Source: Chloroflexota bacterium
GTDB lineage: Bacteria; Chloroflexota; UBA6077
Reading direction: 5' to 3'
DNA length: 7,416 nt
NCBI GenBank assembly: GCA_021788565.1
Contig: JAJYKO010000248.1
Span: 1 to 7,416 of the forward strand
Position 1 is the first letter of the stretch; every line of letters begins with the position of its first letter. This document shows, one piece after another, positions 6,443 to 7,416 of the stretch. The notes beneath the pieces are model-generated. The model did not search any database and had not been told where the DNA came from. It saw only the letters and a program-made list of their open reading frames with translations. The translations under genes were made by a program, and so were the position numbers.

Positions 6443-6463
6443 GGGCGGGTTGATAACCCGCCC
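6443..6463. repeat. GC-rich hairpin downstream of mreB
   Basis: GGGCGGGTT (6443-6451) pairs perfectly with AACCCGCCC (6455-6463) around a 3-nt loop. It lies 35 bp past the mreB stop and could slow or end mreB transcription. No U-tract follows on the minus strand, so a REP-like palindrome or an mRNA 3'-end stabiliser is as likely. No convincing promoter is visible in the 108-bp spacer 6390-6497, leaving open readthrough from mreB into the dehydrogenase operon. Confidence 0.7.
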
Positions 6464-6497
6464 CCACTCATCGCTCCTGCTCGAGGTTCACCTCCGG

Positions 6498-7416
6498 TCA
6501 CACGGCAGCCAGGCTACGCCTGAAGATGTGGAAATGCTCCAGGGCCTTCCCTGCGCCAACGGCAACGCAAGAGAGCGGGTCGTCTGCCACGTGGGCTGGA
6601 ATACCCGTCTCTCGCGTGATCAGCTTGTCCAGGTGTCGCAGCATCGCTCCTCCGCCCGTCATGACTATCCCCTTGTCGATGACGTCGGATGCCAGCTCCG
6701 GCGGCGTCTGCTCCAACACGGTTCGCACGTTGACCACGATCGCCTGAAGGGCGTCACGGATAGCCTCGGTGACCTCGTTGGAGTCGATAGTCAGCGTTTT
6801 GGGGAGCCCCTCAACCTGATCACGCCCCCTGATCTCCATCGACATCGGCTCAGCCAGAGGAAGCGCACTGCCGATCTGGATTTTGATCTCCTCCGCCGTT
6901 CGCTCTCCGATCAGCAGGTTATACTTCTTTTTCACGTAGCTGGCGATCATCTCGTCGATCTTGTTGCCGGCGACCCGGATGGAGCTACTGACCACGATGT
7001 CGTTGAGAGATATGACCGCGGCTTCACAGGTGCCGCCGCCAATCCCGACGACCATATTGCCGCTGGGACCGCCTATGGGAACTCCCGCCCCGATGGCGGC
7101 GGCAAGAGGTTCCGGGATCAGGTGGGCCGTTTTTGCCCCTGCCTGAATGGTCGCGTCCTGGACCGCTCGGCTCTCCACATTGGTTATGCCCGCGGGTATA
7201 CAGACCATGACTTCCGGACGGAACATCCTGAGCCGGCCACATACCTTGGTTATGAAGTAGCGCAGCATCGCCTCCGTAATCATGTAGTCAGCGATGACAC
7301 CGTCTCGCATCGGTCGGGCGACCGCAATGCTGCCAGGTGTGCGGCCCAGCATCTGCCTGGCCTCTTCTCCAACCGCAACCACTCGGTTCTCATAGGAGGA
7401 GTAGGCAACCACCGAG
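6498..7416 (-). CDS. mreB: Rod shape-determining protein MreB family (actin-like), 5' end missing
   Basis: The visible 305 residues are most of an MreB-type bacterial actin, which forms membrane-bound filaments that direct cell-wall synthesis. Family length is about 330-350, so roughly 40 N-terminal residues, including the phosphate-1 loop, lie beyond the window. The first possible start, a GTG at 7412, is an internal Val in the conserved SVVAY strand and is not the true start. Counting from that Val: [16 protein letters not shown] (12-27), [11 protein letters not shown] (33-43), [13 protein letters not shown] (72-84), [14 protein letters not shown] (97-110), [23 protein letters not shown] and MTGGGAML near the C-terminus. 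The phosphate-2 loop reads [10 protein letters not shown] where DIGGGTTE is usual, so the conserved Asp is Gly123. The next gene is not mreC. It may be a divergent paralogue; the family assignment is firm. Confidence 0.94.
   Translation of the reverse strand, partial: SVVAYSSYENRVVAVGEEARQMLGRTPGSIAVARPMRDGVIADYMITEAMLRYFITKVCGRLRMFRPEVMVCIPAGITNVESRAVQDATIQAGAKTAHLIPEPLAAAIGAGVPIGGPSGNMVVGIGGGTCEAAVISLNDIVVSSSIRVAGNKIDEMIASYVKKKYNLLIGERTAEEIKIQIGSALPLAEPMSMEIRGRDQVEGLPKTLTIDSNEVTEAIRDALQAIVVNVRTVLEQTPPELASDVIDKGIVMTGGGAMLRHLDKLITRETGIPAHVADDPLSCVAVGAGKALEHFHIFRRSLAAV

Noticed and set aside
7410..7412. GTG as the start of MreB
   Set aside because: The frame continues to the window edge and the Val belongs to the conserved SVVAY strand, so the gene is simply truncated by the window.

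Overview
The window is a GC-rich bacterial chromosome segment in which every convincing gene lies on the minus strand, so transcription runs from high to low coordinates. I think a Chloroflexota-like or other deep-branching environmental lineage is plausible, given the Complex I proteins, the PdxA2/DUF1537 pair and spacers carrying short repeats. This is a weak inference: there is no marker RNA or ribosomal protein here to settle it.

Region 1 (7416-6498) is the 3' part of a gene for an MreB-family actin-like protein whose N-terminus lies outside the window. It is not followed by mreC, and the usual Asp of its phosphate-2 loop is Gly. Region 2 (6389-3118) is a compact three-gene operon: a zinc-dependent threonine-dehydrogenase-like enzyme, a four-carbon acid-sugar kinase (DUF1537/OtnK-DtnK family) and a PdxA2-type 4-phosphate dehydrogenase. 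The kinase and PdxA2 genes overlap by ATGA. Together they suggest catabolism of a C4 sugar acid such as D-threonate to dihydroxyacetone phosphate. A GC-rich hairpin at 3037-3064 probably ends this transcript.

Region 3 (3117-2586) is the control region of the respiratory operon. It holds two well-formed sigma70-type promoters, both with 17-bp spacers and sharing a 12-nt block beginning at the -35 box. Downstream is a leader of about 235 nt with several possible RNA stems. Region 4 (2585-1) is the start of the Complex I (NADH:quinone oxidoreductase) operon: nuoA, nuoB, nuoC and a nuoD that runs off the left edge. nuoB and nuoC overlap by 14 bp.

Three spacers within gene strings carry small repeats just upstream of the next gene's Shine-Dalgarno: TGAGGAC heptamers (nuoA-nuoB), AGCTNTC heptamers (mreB-dehydrogenase) and a GA/CT-rich palindrome (nuoC-nuoD). 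The last is flanked by an 11-bp direct repeat. Removing the insert and one repeat copy restores an in-frame nuoC end that overlaps the nuoD start, so it looks like the scar of a small palindromic element. I see no CRISPR array, tRNA, rRNA, complete transposon or clear defence system. The most interesting signals are this scar, the tandem promoters with structured leader, the MreB substitution and the sugar-acid gene trio.
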